Below, piece by piece: positions 11,701 to 25,102 of a DNA stretch of 64,000 nucleotides (positions are counted from its first letter, which is position 1; the number at the start of each line of letters is the position of its first letter). The notes under the pieces are model-generated. The model had not been told where the DNA came from, did not search any database, and saw only the letters and a list, made by a program, of their open reading frames with translations. Position numbers and translations under genes: made by a program. The stretch spans positions 11,596,001 through 11,660,000 of the forward strand of contig CM076264.1 in assembly GCA_038380795.1 (NCBI GenBank), given 5' to 3'. This stretch comes from Pyrocephalus nanus. Lineage: Eukaryota; Chordata; Aves; Passeriformes; Tyrannidae.

Positions 11701-14700
11701 AAGAAATCTGGTGCAGATCACGATACCTAAGAAATGTTTCCTTCTATGGCTTCAGCAGTGTTGTGGTATTTTCCCTCTTCACATCCACTCTCATTTATGT
11801 CCTTTGTAGCACACGGCTGTACATAATACCGTTTCTCCCTTGGATTGCTTTTAAATGTTACTGTGATAAACATCATCCCTAAATGTATCAAACCCGGGAT
11901 AAAAGAAATGGAATTAAGAAACTTAAAATTTTATTATGTCTACAAAACCTGAGGTGACTTTCTGTAAAGTCTCTGTTTTGCATTTAGAAATTCAGGCAAG
12001 TAGCTGTTAGTAGAGAAGAGTTCCCTGTGCCTTCAAACAGAAGAACTGCTGCTAAGAAATCTGTGTGCCCACTGTTAGAAGGGAAGTAGTATAAGTGGTA
12101 AGGTTTGCTCCAGGTATTTTTAGGGAATTGCATTATTAAGAGGTTCTCACAAAGGCCAATCACTGCTCATTTTTATGCAAAGGCTTGTGGTTGCAGGTGC
12201 TTGAACCATCAACGATTCAGTGCCAAATTAGCTATTTTATGTTTGGCTCTGAATAATGTTGAACTACAGGGCAGCACAACTGTTCTGCTGGTGGTGGGGC
12301 TTGGCAGTTCACTGTTGGCTGGAGGGAATGGCAAATTATGGCTCTGTTCCTTCAAGATGGAGCCATGGACACTGGTGATGGCAAGGGGTAACAGAAATGT
12401 TGACTTAGTTTTGTTCATCTGGAAGTCTGAACTAAGTGACACCACTTAGTGTCTGATTACCAAGTAGAAGCTTTCCCTGTATTAGCAGGGTATGAAAAGT
12501 GATGAAGCAAATTGTTTTGTGTGACTTCCATTACTGCTTTTGAGGGCAGAGGAATTTCTGAAATTGAATTTCACAGTTGTCAGCTGTAAATTAATCTGTG
12601 CATATAGATATAGTACGTAATGAATGGGAAGGAATATTTCTGATTAAGACTACCCTGACTCAAGTATTCTTGTACAGTCTTGTCTGTTTTTTTTCTCTTA
12701 TTGACCTACTTCAGATATCAGAGTTGTAGCTGTAGCTGTGTTTTGTTTTCAAGGACTTCTGTACATCTTTTGTTGCATCCTGATGTAAGGTTTTAACTTG
12801 CTTTGAGCAGCATAAAATTTATAAATATATTCCATGTATTATAATTTAATAGGAATGGTTTTACAACACTTAGTTACTGAGATCCCTGACGTGCTATATT
12901 AATTTTGGAGTAATTATGTGTTTATCCAGTAGAGAGCACTAATGACGCTGCTGTTTTTTAATTGACATTGCCATCGAATTATTTGCGGTTGTCTTAAAGT
13001 TTTGTGCTATGGAGGACTGGGCTGGGATCAGGACTATGGGGTTTTCTCTCAGTCAGTGTGTGGCTGAAGCTCTGCTGTAGATAGTTTTGGGAGGAAGGAA
13101 TGTAAAGCAGGAGTCTGCAGGAAACACTAAACTAACATTTCCCCGCAGTTTGGAGTGGCAGCAGTGCTCTAGTCACTCCTTTCCACTTAATGGCTAAGGG
13201 AGGGCCTTTAATGTGGAATTTGATCACCATCCCTCTTGGAGCAGCTGGTGCCAGAGCTGTCAGGATAAATGGCTGACTGACTGCTGGTGCTACAAGTATC
13301 TTAAAAGTCTCAGTGGTATGGTATAATCAATGTAGTTCCAGCCGTTTTCTGTGTGGGCAGAATCTTACCAGCAGTGGCTAAGAAAGCATTTTTATAAATC
13401 ATCTTTTAGGGTCTACCTTGGCTTCAGAGCCAAGACAGCTAAGCTGGTCATGAGAGAGTTTACTGAAGCTGAAATTCTAGAGTCCTCGTGGATGATGCAG
13501 AGAAGTGAGAAAGACTAACTTGTCTTCGAGATGTCAAACAGAGTTTGTCGCCAGCAGCTTAAAAGTAAGAATCTCTCTACTCTCTTTGTGACAAAATTAG
13601 ATGGAGCCAATAAGAAAACAGAAACAGACCCACAAAAATGTTTCAAAAGAAGTGAGTATCTCAAATTGTGTCCTGGGTAAAATGTCTCTCACCATGCTCA
13701 GTCCAACTGAGTTTGTTCTTAATAGCTCAGTGAACTGTTAACCTTACTTCTGGAGCATGAAAGTGCTGCCTATAGGAGAAAAAGGTGTTTTAATTCTCCC
13801 TTAGGATAATAGAAGAATTTTAATAATGTGACCAGTGCATATTAATCTTGCTAAATAGCAGGCAATCTGAAACAATCATACTGAAAGAAGCGTGAGTTAT
13901 AGTAATTCATCTCAGTCTTGGATGAATTTAAGAATAACTGTCTGGAGGCAATGTCTTTATTAAATTATTTGTAGGGACTCACAGGAAAAAAGCAACAGCC
14001 ACACTATGGTGCTGAGCATGAACTTGCAGTATTACTTCTAGGCTTATTGTATTAGGTGATGTTTAGTTTGAATTTAGGAGACCACAGTATTACCTCAGAA
14101 ACAACTCCCAATTTTTGTCCTTCCTACTCGAGTAGAACCTTTTCTATGAGAATTAAGAAAAAGAAAAAAGGGTAAAAGGTCTAAGCATGGGTAAGATAGT
14201 GTATTTAAATAAGCTATGGAACTTATTAAAAAATGGCATCTTTCTGTGTTTAAAAGTCGAATTGTTGTGGAAAATGTGCTTGCTTGGGGTTTATTGGTTA
14301 GAGAATTTCAGGTTTTTCTAAGTGAAAATGTGTACTTTTAAGAAGACAGTCATAGGAGTTACTGGGAGATACATGAATTTTGGGTGTTAGTTTTTGATAA
14401 TATGAATGCAGGTAATTAATGTAGCTGTCATAACAGTTAACTCTATTCTGCTTTTAATTGCAATTGTCAGTTGGTCCTAAAATCTGCCATATGGTAACAA
14501 TCTGCATTAAAACACTGGCCTGCCTGAAATGAAATGGGAGTCTTGCCATGGACTTCAGCAAGTCCAGGATTTCACTCTGCTCTTCATCTTGCATGACTAT
14601 TGCTATTCAGGGTGTGGCAAATATACTATATTCTGCATCCTGATTTATGGGAGCATTTGCTGAGCAGATGTTAGGGAGCTAAACTTGTTCATTTCAATCC

Positions 14701-14845
14701 ATCTCTCCTAGAGCAAGTGAAAAAGTGAGGCCAGATCGGTCTCAGGTGTGATTCTGTTCACTCGGGATGCTTGTAGCCACAACAGTTTCTGATGAGTCAG
14801 GAACATCATGTTGCATCTTTAAAATGCAGCTATAAACTAAATAAG
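8779..14845. other. Intergenic sequence, no gene recognised
   Basis: This is AT-rich unique sequence between the hAT-like element with its G run and the first CR1 tail. The only item singled out is a minus-strand open frame at 9409-9675, listed separately. Other frames (for example 11640-11882 and 12105-12449) are short, have no recognisable domain and are taken as chance. No RNA gene or clear mobile element was seen. Confidence 0.5.
9409..9675 (-). other. Minus-strand open frame of unknown significance (88 codons)
   Basis: The frame is closed by a stop immediately upstream and starts at a TTG codon, so as it stands it is not an ordinary ATG-initiated gene. Its translation has a balanced, protein-like composition with aromatic and acidic residues (for example FMFSENGCILTNSDGLYYFN). 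This is unlike the low-complexity frames elsewhere in the window. A pyrimidine-rich stretch ending in AG lies on the minus strand at about 9603-9625 and could be an acceptor, but no good donor was found at the other end. I do not recognise a family. It could be chance, a gene remnant or an unannotated exon. Confidence 0.15.
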
Positions 14846-14914
14846 GGGTTGGACTAGATGATCTCCAGAGGTCCCTTCCAACCCGTTATTCTGTGGTTTA
14901 TTACTTCTGTGGTT
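14846..14914 (+). mobile_element. CR1 LINE 3' terminal fragment
   Basis: This stretch matches the familiar CR1 3' end: GGGTTGGACTAGATGATCTC followed by CAGAGGTCCCTTCCAACCC, and then two degenerate copies of the ATTCTGTGG-type tail repeat. CR1 elements lack a poly(A) tail and end in this short repeat. Only about 70 bases remain, a severe 5' truncation typical of CR1 in birds. Confidence 0.9.
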
Positions 14915-16653
14915 GTGAGTGGGCTGACCAAGCTGGCACTGCTGCACTGAGAGGGGTGGGGAGGGGAGGCAAAGCTAAAGGAGTGGGGGCCAGGTGGGTG
15001 TGCTGGGTGTCCAGGTCAGCTGCTGATGTGGTGGTGTCTTCCTTCTCCAGATCATTGCCTCTCCCTGAACTGGGGCCACCCCCTACCCACCTGTGGTGAG
15101 GGAGAGTGCCTTTATACATGTATAAAGCACTTGGTTTCCCATTTCCCGGGATAAACATTGGTCTTAAGGTACAAAATAAGGTTAGCCATTACTGTTTAGC
15201 TTAGAAGAACAGTAAGAAAAACCTCCCTTGCCCATATATTTTTTTCCCCAAAATAACACTGTGCTTCATTAGTTCACTAATGGGGGGAGGGTGTTTTTCA
15301 AAACCCCAGTTTACAATGGAGATAAAATAAGAACACATAACTGGAATATCTTAGCCAGAGCCCACTGTGGGAGTCACTCCCACAGTTATGTCTGGTGCTC
15401 GCCAACTCCTACTGAGCCTGGTATTTTCCCATTGCATTGTTTTTACTGATAGCTTCCATTCAATAATAACAGGAATCTTTGCAAGGGTGAAAGAGATTAT
15501 CGCTCTTTATAATTGAGTGAAGAATTGTTAAGCGATTTCTACAGCCTCTGAAGAATGTGTGGCCTGTAGGGTAAATAATCTCAGGATTTCATCTTTTTTC
15601 TTTACTTAAAACAGTTTGTGAGCATTTTATCTTGTGTTCAGATGTAAAATAAGATCTTTCCTCTTTTGAATCTCTTTTGGGGAGGAGCTGTAAATGAGGG
15701 AGGAAGGCTGCCAGGGATAATTACTAAAAAGCCCTGGATTCTCGTCTATATATGTAGTCACAAGATGAAGGTGTACAGTGTTTTGTGTTGCAAAACACAG
15801 AGTACATTTTTGTGAGCAACAACAGTAAGAAAAAGTCAGAATAAGATAATACCCTTTTTTCCTCACGTATTCCCAAGGAAGACTAATATCTGACAAAAAG
15901 TGTTTAAATGTTATTGCTGTTTAACCGAGAAGTCCTGATATAACAGCAGAGGACAAAAGCTGAGCTCGATTTCAAGCTGGAAAAGAAGGGTGTGCTTGAG
16001 ATAACTTGCTTGCTCTGTAACATTCCCCCACTGCAGAGGGGTGTTGTCAGCCTCCAGCATTCAGACCCTTTAGACCCCCTCCACTCTGTGTGTGCAGAAG
16101 AGCCACAATAATAAATGTTTCCATCTGCTTCTGGTTAGGAGTGTGCGTCTTATCCTATCCTCCACAGCGATCCCTGTACTTGAGGCAGCCAGGCGTGATT
16201 ATTTCCATTAGTGAGAACCAAGATCACACCCTGAAAAGCCCCATCTGGTCCAAGCCTGCTGCAGATTGCCTGCTGAGCAGTGCAGGTCACTCTGAGATCA
16301 TCACCCTGATGTCCTATATGCTGACAAGGTCCTATCCCCATATGCTGGCTGTGTTGCTGTTCCAAGCCCCCTCTGGATGGCTGTCCTGTTGCACGTGTGG
16401 CTTTCTGCGGCAGGTGTGTGGCCACACACCCGTGCAGCAAGTGTGGAAGATTTGCATAGAGGAGCCAGAGTTCACGTGTGAGCTGGACCTTGGCCTTGGA
16501 CATGTGTCAGAAGAGGTGCAGGGATGACCACAGGCTCTGAATGTTTGGCAGGGAGCATTCAGCTCCTCCAGTGAGCTTTCCTTGGTTGTCCTGCTTCTGT
16601 TTCCCTCCCCTTCAGCTCAGTCACCCATGTCAGGTAATTTATGCTTACCCACT

Positions 16654-16686
16654 GGAAGGAGGGAAGGAAGGAAGGAAGGAAAGAGA
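16654..16686. repeat. (GGAA)n-type simple repeat
   Basis: About 33 bases of GGAA/GAAG tetranucleotide repeat on the + strand, ending in AAAGAGAG. GGAA arrays can bind ETS factors, but nothing here shows that it does. Confidence 0.9.
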
Positions 16687-17911
16687 GGTGATTGATGGGG
16701 ATGTTTTTAGCTCTTGCAAGGGGCTTAGAGGCTGTAGGGGTGGCTGCCAAGTGAGAACTGAAGCCTATAAACACCTGCAGATCTTGGTCATGCCTCAACC
16801 ATTTGTGAATTCTCTGGGAAGATTAAACACGTGGGAATAAAGCTTTATATTGTATCATCTCATTCCTGAGTCTACCTAATATTTGATTAATGCAGAGATA
16901 GCAAGTTGGTGAATGCTTAGTTTCATAAGCACTTTAAATTTGGGGGCTGAAGTGTGCAGTTTTTACATAAAGCCATTTGATTTCTGGGGGAGTGCCTTGT
17001 GAGCTCTTTGGTCCCTGCTGTGCAGAGTTCCATGTGTGTGGCAGTGTCTGGCCTATACACCTCTATGTGTAATTTTTAGATCTTAATTTTCCATCTATGA
17101 AATCACAATATTGGCAAAATTAGTACTAAGTAAGAGTTCACTGCCTCTAGAAATTAATTTAATTTTTTTTGGAAGCTACTCTGTTTTTTTCAAAACAGAA
17201 AAAGCCCCTCAGACTAGCATGCCAGTACTTGTATTAAGATTTCTAAATTCCAGTGTATACTTCGGTATGTTTTTCCATCCCCCTTCTTCTTGAAACGATC
17301 TCTAAGAATGTGTAGAAACTACTTCTCCTTAATCTTTATATTCTCTCTCTCTGTGTCACATATCCTTAGAAATGAGCTGTAAAGAGTAGGGTTTACACAC
17401 TGACCAGAATATGCCGCTGTTTCAGAAGATGTTAGCTCATCAACACACTGTGAAAAAAAATTAATTCTTGTGTCATTTTAAAGATGTTTCATGTTACAAG
17501 TAGAAGTTTAACATTTTTAAGATGCATAATAAGTACTAAATGTAATGCAATGCCCAACTCTTTCTGCTGTTTGAGCACTGACCAGCACAGTGAAGATGCT
17601 GAGGATTATTCGGGTGTAGAAACTAATTAGACTAACTCAGAAATCCAGTTGGTAGTCTTAATGCTTCTTAAGGCCGCAACTGAGTCCTACAGTCTTAAAG
17701 TTTCATAGGTGGATGAGCCCATTTAACAACTGGTAGTGGTCAGAAGGGAGAGATGCTATCCTCTCCTCTCACCTTGAGATGGCTTTGGTGTTTGTGACTG
17801 CATTTAAATCAATTTAAAGCACTCAAATGCCTTTCTGGTCTGCTGAATGTTCCCACAGATATTCTGGCTTGTTTACAAAACTGTGTGACGTGGGGTGTTG
17901 GTTTCTCCTCT

Positions 17912-17914
<3 letters not shown>

Positions 17915-17942
<28 letters not shown>
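17915..17942. repeat. T28 homopolymer
   Basis: An uninterrupted run of 28 T residues followed by a G-rich segment (AGGGGTGGGGGGAGGGAGGGG). It could be the reverse of a retroposed poly(A) tail, but no retrocopy is recognisable next to it. Confidence 0.9.
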
Positions 17943-18657
17943 AGGGGTGGGGGGAGGGAGGGGTTTAAAGTTCTGCTGGGATAGTAAATTGCATCAACCT
18001 CCTTCGACACTTGGACAAGTGCTGGTGTCAGCACAAGAGAGGGGGTGACCTGCACAGCTGGGGAGCGAAGGGAAAGGTCTGAGAAGAAGGTATTGCAGAA
18101 GGGAAGAGAGAAGCCTTCCCTCTCTGGAAGGGCTGGCATGTTAATTCGACTCAGTTCTATCATAGTGCTATATACTTGTCCTTCAGATATTATAGATGTC
18201 CCCTTTGGGAAGCTGAAGGAGTGCAAGGAAGAGAGTGGGGAGATGTCCTGCCTGTTAAATGAAGGATGCAAAACCCTGCTATCTATCTAATTAATTCACT
18301 GAGGAAATACATGTATCTTTGTCTCCCACTAACGTGTGAAGAAGATGCCAAAATTTGGCTTTAGCAGACAGAAGACACCATAGTAGTAACACTAAGAATG
18401 GAGCTTACCTGCTCTTGATTTATTAATGGCTCTTGTGGAATTCGAGCTGATTTATCAAGATGAGATCTATCATGCTTAGTACTTCTACACAAATGGCCCA
18501 TCAATCATTCATCAATAACACCTCACTGAAAGTTATGTTTTGTTGGTTTTTTTTTTGCTCAAAGGCCTCCAGGCACAGAAAATTGTTTTGATCTGCGTTC
18601 ACATGTAATAAAGCTCTTTCCCCCTCTTCTTCCTCTTACAGTATTTTGGGTTTGGGA

Positions 18658-18675
18658 TTTTTTTTTTTTTTTTTT
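18658..18675. repeat. T18 homopolymer
   Basis: Eighteen T residues followed by AATAATAAG. No associated element was recognised. Confidence 0.9.
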
Positions 18676-21600
18676 AATAATAAGAGTATACCAGATTCAT
18701 ACTACCAGCAGTATTAGTTTGAAAGGACGTGGGTTTGTGATGCTTATACAGAAGTGAGAGGCTGTACATGAGCAGTCTGAGGTGTTCTGGGAAAGCCTGG
18801 TGTCCCAGGTCACCTGGGTAGTACTATTCCAAAAGGGATTGGATTAAGTTTTTTCTGGATGTTTTCAGAGTGAGAGAATTCTGCAGTTTAAAGATGAAAA
18901 CTTGTCTCTATAATGTCACTGTCACCTTGCTTTGCATTTGATGTCCCAGCAGGTACCTTTTCCCCAGCGCTGTGAGTTGCAGAGTCCTCTTCCCACTCAC
19001 CAGCACTGGAGCTGAGGGTTATTTTAGTTCAGCTGCTCACAGGTATCACACTCCTTCCATTGCAAAAAGTACTACATGGCCTCCAATAGTGTCCTTGGCC
19101 TCCCAGCTTTCCCCCACGAGTGTGCAGTAGCTGCTACAGGAGAGTCCCCACACCTAGTGCAGGATTTGCCTCTGGAATAGGAGCACAAGGAGGTGTATTT
19201 TGTGATTGTCGATAGACAGGTGGAAAATGCCCTCGTGGTCTCGTGGCTTTCAGGGCATGAGGAGAAGAAGGACAAAGAGTGGCTTTGGATTTGGTTTTGT
19301 TGGGGCTTCTTTTCTGGGAAGAGGAAACAGCATTTCTTCTCTGGATCAGGCCTCATGGAAACAACAAACAAAAGAGGAAGCACCCAGTTAGAAATGATTG
19401 ACATGGGGAAGGGAAATATTGTTTGCTCAACAGATACATTTTGGGTGGGGAGAAAAGTGAGTAGAAGAAATAGAATAGCCAGTTCTAAATGTGTGTAAGA
19501 AGAAAAACTGCAGATTTAGAACAAGCTATAGCCAAGGAACAAGATGTCTAAATGCTCTAATTAAAACCACAGCTCTCTCTGGGAAGTGATATAGGCCCTC
19601 ACAGCAGACTAGAATTAGTAAAAGTATAAGCTAACAATACCAGGAGGGAAAGATTGCCTGAAGGGCTTTCATATCATAAGTTTTAATACCTCAAGGCAAG
19701 CCAGTGAGAAAGCTGTTCACATCAAGGGTGGATTGGCAGTGCTTTTCCCAAAATATTATTTTTGGGCTGCTTGTCTCTAGTGCCTGGTGATGTGGCTTCA
19801 GGGAGGGAGACTGCACGTTTGTGTAGCACGTGAGTTCCTGAAACCATGCTGAGCTCTGGGGGATTCTTTATATGGCAACCAAAGCCAAGCCACAGCTGCT
19901 AGTAAGGACGGTGTCCTCCAGGTAGTGCTTGTTATTCAGCAAAAATACTTGGGCTTTTCAGTCTATTTAAGGTGCTTCCTCTCCTTGAACACTTTGTTCT
20001 GCCTGCCTGCCCCACTGCCTGGGGAGTGGCAACTCTTGGATTGCTTGCTCGTGATTGGATTGAAATGCTTTATTGCATTGTGCCCAGGAAAGCCATTTGG
20101 GTTTGGAGCTCGGTCCCTTCCTGGGTTCTACTGGGAGGACTGGTACACCCTTCAGGGTAACAGGCTTTTGTTCTGCATGTGTACCCTCACACCCCCTCCC
20201 CCTCCATCCAAGCTCCTGTCAGCATTTTTAGAAATTGTGTGCTAGGTATGATATCCTTCTGAACTTGTAATTTCCTTTTTCTTGGACTACTGTGAGAGAA
20301 GGTGAGAATAAACACTCAGCATGATGTGTTACATGGATATGCATAAAATTCATTCCAAGTATAAAATCTAAGCAAGACAACTGTAACTGTGAAAGGAGCA
20401 AAGCTGATAGTGATGGATCCTTATATTGCAAACTTGGTGTGAGGATCAAGTTAACATGGACTCCCAGGGAAAGGAGAAAGAGGTCTTTTCTTTCAGATCA
20501 GATGTGAGAAAGAAGGAATTAACTCTTGAAAAGGAAGATTGTTAGATACATGGACAAAACTTCTGGAACAGAATCCCAAGTCACCTTGCATAACACTTTG
20601 GGAAAGTTGCCCATGATAATTGTATACCTCTGAATATACATAAAGAAGTCAGGAAGAATTAAAAGCAAACCAACAAAACCATAATGTCTTAAGAAAATAA
20701 GGTAAATTTATAAAACTTACAAAATATGCTTATTTAAAACACTTTATGAAATAACTTGAGGGAATGGTTAATACAGACTAAAATAACCTTTAGTCAACAG
20801 GATGTAATTGGTCCTGTTTCTTTTTATTTTGAGCATTTATACCAACAGGTAGGATTTGTGCAGGAGTTTTAAATTACTGTAACCATAAAAGAGAAACTGG
20901 GAATGTGAAGGGAATCAAAGTACTCACTTTGCCTAGTTTAGACCTGGCAGAGGAGATCATATTCCCCAAACTTACTCTGCAGCTGGTGGGAGGAAGGCTG
21001 GGCTAGTGGCTTTCCACGAAGATCTAAAGTTCATGGAAATTTAAACAGCTACCGTAAATTTTCAGGCTTGACCATAAAAAAGAATCTGAGTGAACTATTT
21101 TTAGTGCCTGTATCAATGTAATTGTATTTCAGCAAATAGTGCTGACCTAATGAGGAGATTAGAAAGTAAACTCTCTCCTTACCTGGTAGCAATTGGGGTC
21201 ACTTGGTTTTGTGTGACTAGATTAGATGTTGCCAGAGAAAAATAGGCTGCAAACATAGTTTGTGAAAACCTGAACATTGATCTTTAGAAGTCTGATGATC
21301 TTGTTATCATTATCTGTCTCTTACTTAATCTTATATCATAATCTGATTTAGGTGAGTAAATAACAAATGAATGAAGGTTTTCTTAAGGTTTCCACAATAG
21401 TTTTTGTGTTCTTTTTTTAGTGAGAATGTTGATAGGAGAGTCTAGGGGGAGGAAAAAGTGCCAGAAATGCAAACCTGGTGGTGTCTTCCAGGAATCTCTT
21501 ACCGGTCTGGATCAATCTGAACGCTAAGCTGGGACACCCACGGCATTTAACTTGGCATCCCTTCAGGAGGTGGCTGGGACAGCACAGCCCCCTCCTTTGG

Positions 21601-22354
21601 CAGCAGCTCTGGAAAGAGACATGTTGCTCCAGGACACGGGAAAGGAGACTCCAGCAGAGTACAAACACAGCTCCAAAATGCTAACTTTGAATTTCAGGCA
21701 CTCGGGCAAACAAACATCCACGCACTTGGGTCTTACAGGGGACCTGGAAGGGACACATAAGCCAACGTGCAAGTTGAGCTGCGGAGTTCTTGCCAGTGGT
21801 TGTGCAGTTTCTGTACAAAAATCTCAGCTTTCTGGAGTCAGAGCACTGACAAAAACATGGCTAAACTCTCTGTGATCAATCTAAGCAAGGAATAGTTTCT
21901 TGGCAGGAGATGCTGAATTAGACCTTAAGTAGAACCTGGCGATGAAACAGGAGAGAAGTCATTAGACACACCTCATATCCCTGAGAAACTGGGATGGAGG
22001 GACCTGGCCAAAATTGTGTTGCTGTTGGTTAATCTTGTAGTTGTGTTCTCAGCATTATGTCAGCTGCCCTATGCTCTCACAAAGGGAAAAGTGTAAATAA
22101 CTTATTTACCACTTAGTAGACAATTAGTAATTTACAAAAGAATTGCAATAAAAAAGACCCTGGTGTGGGTGTAAAGGCAGGGGCTTTGAAGTCTGGCTAT
22201 GATTTTAAGTTATGCATATTTGTGGCTGAGGGAATCTTTCTATCTATCATGTTTCTCAAGTTCAATTTTTTACAAGACAGCTATATTAGTTTTAAAAGGA
22301 AGCTGTTCTGAATGCCTAAGCACATATGTCACTCCTCATTCAAAACTGGATATT

Positions 22355-22370
22355 AAAAAAAAAAAAAAAA
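22355..22370. repeat. A16 homopolymer
   Basis: Sixteen A residues followed by GAAAAAG. It could be an old retroposon tail, but nothing upstream is recognisable as a source transcript. Confidence 0.9.
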
Positions 22371-25065
22371 GAAAAAGAATATTAATATAGGAGACTCAAC
22401 TTGGACTGCTGGGCTTTTGGATCCAGACTTTATGTATTTTAAACAAGGGACCACATGGGAAAGCAAGCAAGAAATGTGGGATTCTAGCTGAGTTTCTGAG
22501 TGAGCCTGCTCCTTCTCCTTCTCTTGAGTCTGGAGAAAGAATTTGCATTTGTTCCTCTATGAAATTTGAGTGCAGACAGATACACAGGCAGAATTTCAGA
22601 TCTAACCAGGGAGAGAAATATACAGAAATTGAGATCATATTTTTTTAGAATCTTGACCTAAAAGTGTTGTAGCAAAATTTTTCCATTGAAAGTCAACAGA
22701 TTTTCCCATCCCATTAGAAGATGATCTGTGGTCGGAATTTTTGTTGAAAGCTTGGGATTTTTGTGTACAATGAAAACTCTGGAGTTTCCTTTTTATTCCT
22801 TTCTTCCCTTTCCCAAGTTAATGAAAGCATAAGAAACCACTGATGATGAAAAGCTCTGGGCTGTTATGTTCTTAGGAAGTGCGGATGGCAAGGTGCTTGA
22901 TCAATGGAAGACCGGGAAAGGGGGAAAAGAGGTTAAAAGCCTCTGTCTTTGCTGCTCGCATAGACAGCAGAAGTAGCAGGATTTACAGCTGCAGAAGAAA
23001 AACCACATAACTGTCTCAAAACCTTCATGTAGGGAAATAAAAATTAGTAACAACTAGGTATCAGTTAAAAATGGCATCTGAAATAAGCTGTCTTCTGGAA
23101 AGTGATGATGTATATATTTTTGTAATCTGGAATGGACAGAGCATTTTAGTTTGCTGTCTCAGCTGGTAATTGGGGAAAGTCCCTGAATGTCCCCCCACGT
23201 CCTGCTGGCAAGACACCCACCATGAGCCCGGAGAGGGGAGGTGAGTACCCAGCATGCTGCAGGGGAAGGCACAGAGCTCCAGTGCTAGCAATGGTCAGTG
23301 AGTAGATCCAGCCCCTGGAGCTTCCATCACACTCGTGTGAGAGGAAATTCCATCCTGTTTGAGCCGGGACTCACCGTTTGGACGGTTCATACTTTTGCTC
23401 TACTAGGTATGCTCTGTGTAACTCAGGCTGTACCTCCTTTTTTGCCAGCTATAAAAACAGCAAGGATATTTAATCCTAAAAGATATTTCATCTTAGGGAG
23501 TTATGCAAATGTACAAATGACTGATACATTATAGATATGCAGAGATATCAGGGTGAAAAGTAAGGAAATGCATTACCATCAGTCAATACTTGTTGTATGC
23601 TCGCAGAAATACATTTGGCTAAAAATTATTGCTCCATTGATCTGAAACGCAAATCTTCTCATTATTAAACCACTGTTCACCAGTTTACAACGTGACTGTT
23701 CCTCCCTTGAGGGAAAGATCAAATATTTTGCAAAGGAGTGTTACCTTGGCTTGTGTGCTGCTGTGTGCCCCCACTGAGGAGCCCTGAGGATGAGGAAGAT
23801 CCCTTCTCTTGTGGTTAAGATAAGGTGGTCCTAAAAACATATGTGCAAGGTCTAGATGCACTTTAAAGTGTATTTCTCCCGTCTTCAGAATCCATAAATA
23901 GAATGAAAATTCAAGAAATTAACATTTCTTACCAACAGCATTTGAAGACGGCATGTTCTCTTAAGTAAGCAACATGTTTTCAATAAATTGTTTCAAGCTG
24001 TACAAATGTGTTTGCCAATCCTCAAAGCAATCATTTGCAGCCAGTTTTTTGGATGATAATAAGATTAATGATAAAATAACACTGAAAACAATTTTAAAAT
24101 AACCTTGGGGATTTAACACAAATCCGTAAATACAAGGAAATTCTGAGTTAAGGCAGCCAGTGTATTTAACTTTAGTCTTGTTTTGCTCCCAACTAGCACA
24201 CATAGAATCATTCATTAGGAGAAAAAGGTCTAAGCACACTTGATAAAAGTACAGGCCATATGTGCTCCTTGCAAGAGCTGTGAGCAGGGCAGCACTAAGA
24301 GGATGTTGTGTTTATCTTAATTACAAGCAGTTCCCCATGTCTGTTAGAACGGATCAATAGTTTTAAAGAAAATATTGTGCTTTATTTCCTCTGCCTGTTT
24401 TATAATACCGTGTGACTAACATTGTCATCAGCTTTTCCCAGTGCCCAAGTTCACAGTGTAATAGTGATTACTGCAGCTAGACTTCAGGCCTTCCAAAACG
24501 AAAGGTATTCGTTGTTCTATAATATATCACAGTGAAAGGTTTGATCTTATGAAATTGTTATTATCTTTGTATCTATGTGACATCTTTGCCGTACAAATAT
24601 TTGCCATAATTACTGTGTGGCGGTTATGCTTTTCCAAGGTAAAATATACTAATAATTTCATACTATTTTTGTTCATACAAGCAAACAAGAGAGAAAACCC
24701 ACAGAAAGACTAAGCTAGTATTGAAATAGGTCTGACCAAATACTTCTTGGGAAATGAATACACCTATTTACATCACAGAAAGTTTAATCTTGGTGGGTAA
24801 CTTTATAGGAATATGGAGTTAAAAGAGTATTGCTGCCAGTCAGTCCTTGGTCAGGAAATCTCTTTCCCAACTTAGCTGTATTCCTCCATGTAATGCAAGG
24901 TCACATTCAGGCTGTGGGAGACCTTTTTCTCTTCCATGTTTTTCACAGGTAGTCTTTCTCTCGTACATTTCCTATTCTTTGAATGCCTGACTCTGAGACC
25001 TGAAACAGGTTTGCTGAAGTCTGAGAATACACAGGTACAGCTATGTCAAGCCATGTGCTTGGAAA

Positions 25066-25102
25066 AATAATAAAAAAAAAATAAAAATAAATAAAAAAAA
25101 AT
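25066..25102. repeat. A-rich low-complexity tract
   Basis: An A/T tract of the pattern AAAAATAAAAATAAATAAAAA. No element was identified with it. Confidence 0.85.

Noticed and set aside
16090..16527. 145-codon + strand frame
   Set aside because: It starts at GTG with its first ATG deep inside, the same block is open on the minus strand, and there is no recognisable domain.
17915..17942. Poly(T) run as the tail of an antisense processed pseudogene
   Set aside because: The sequence on either side does not resemble a reverse-transcribed mRNA that I recognise, and no target duplication was found. It is left as a homopolymer.
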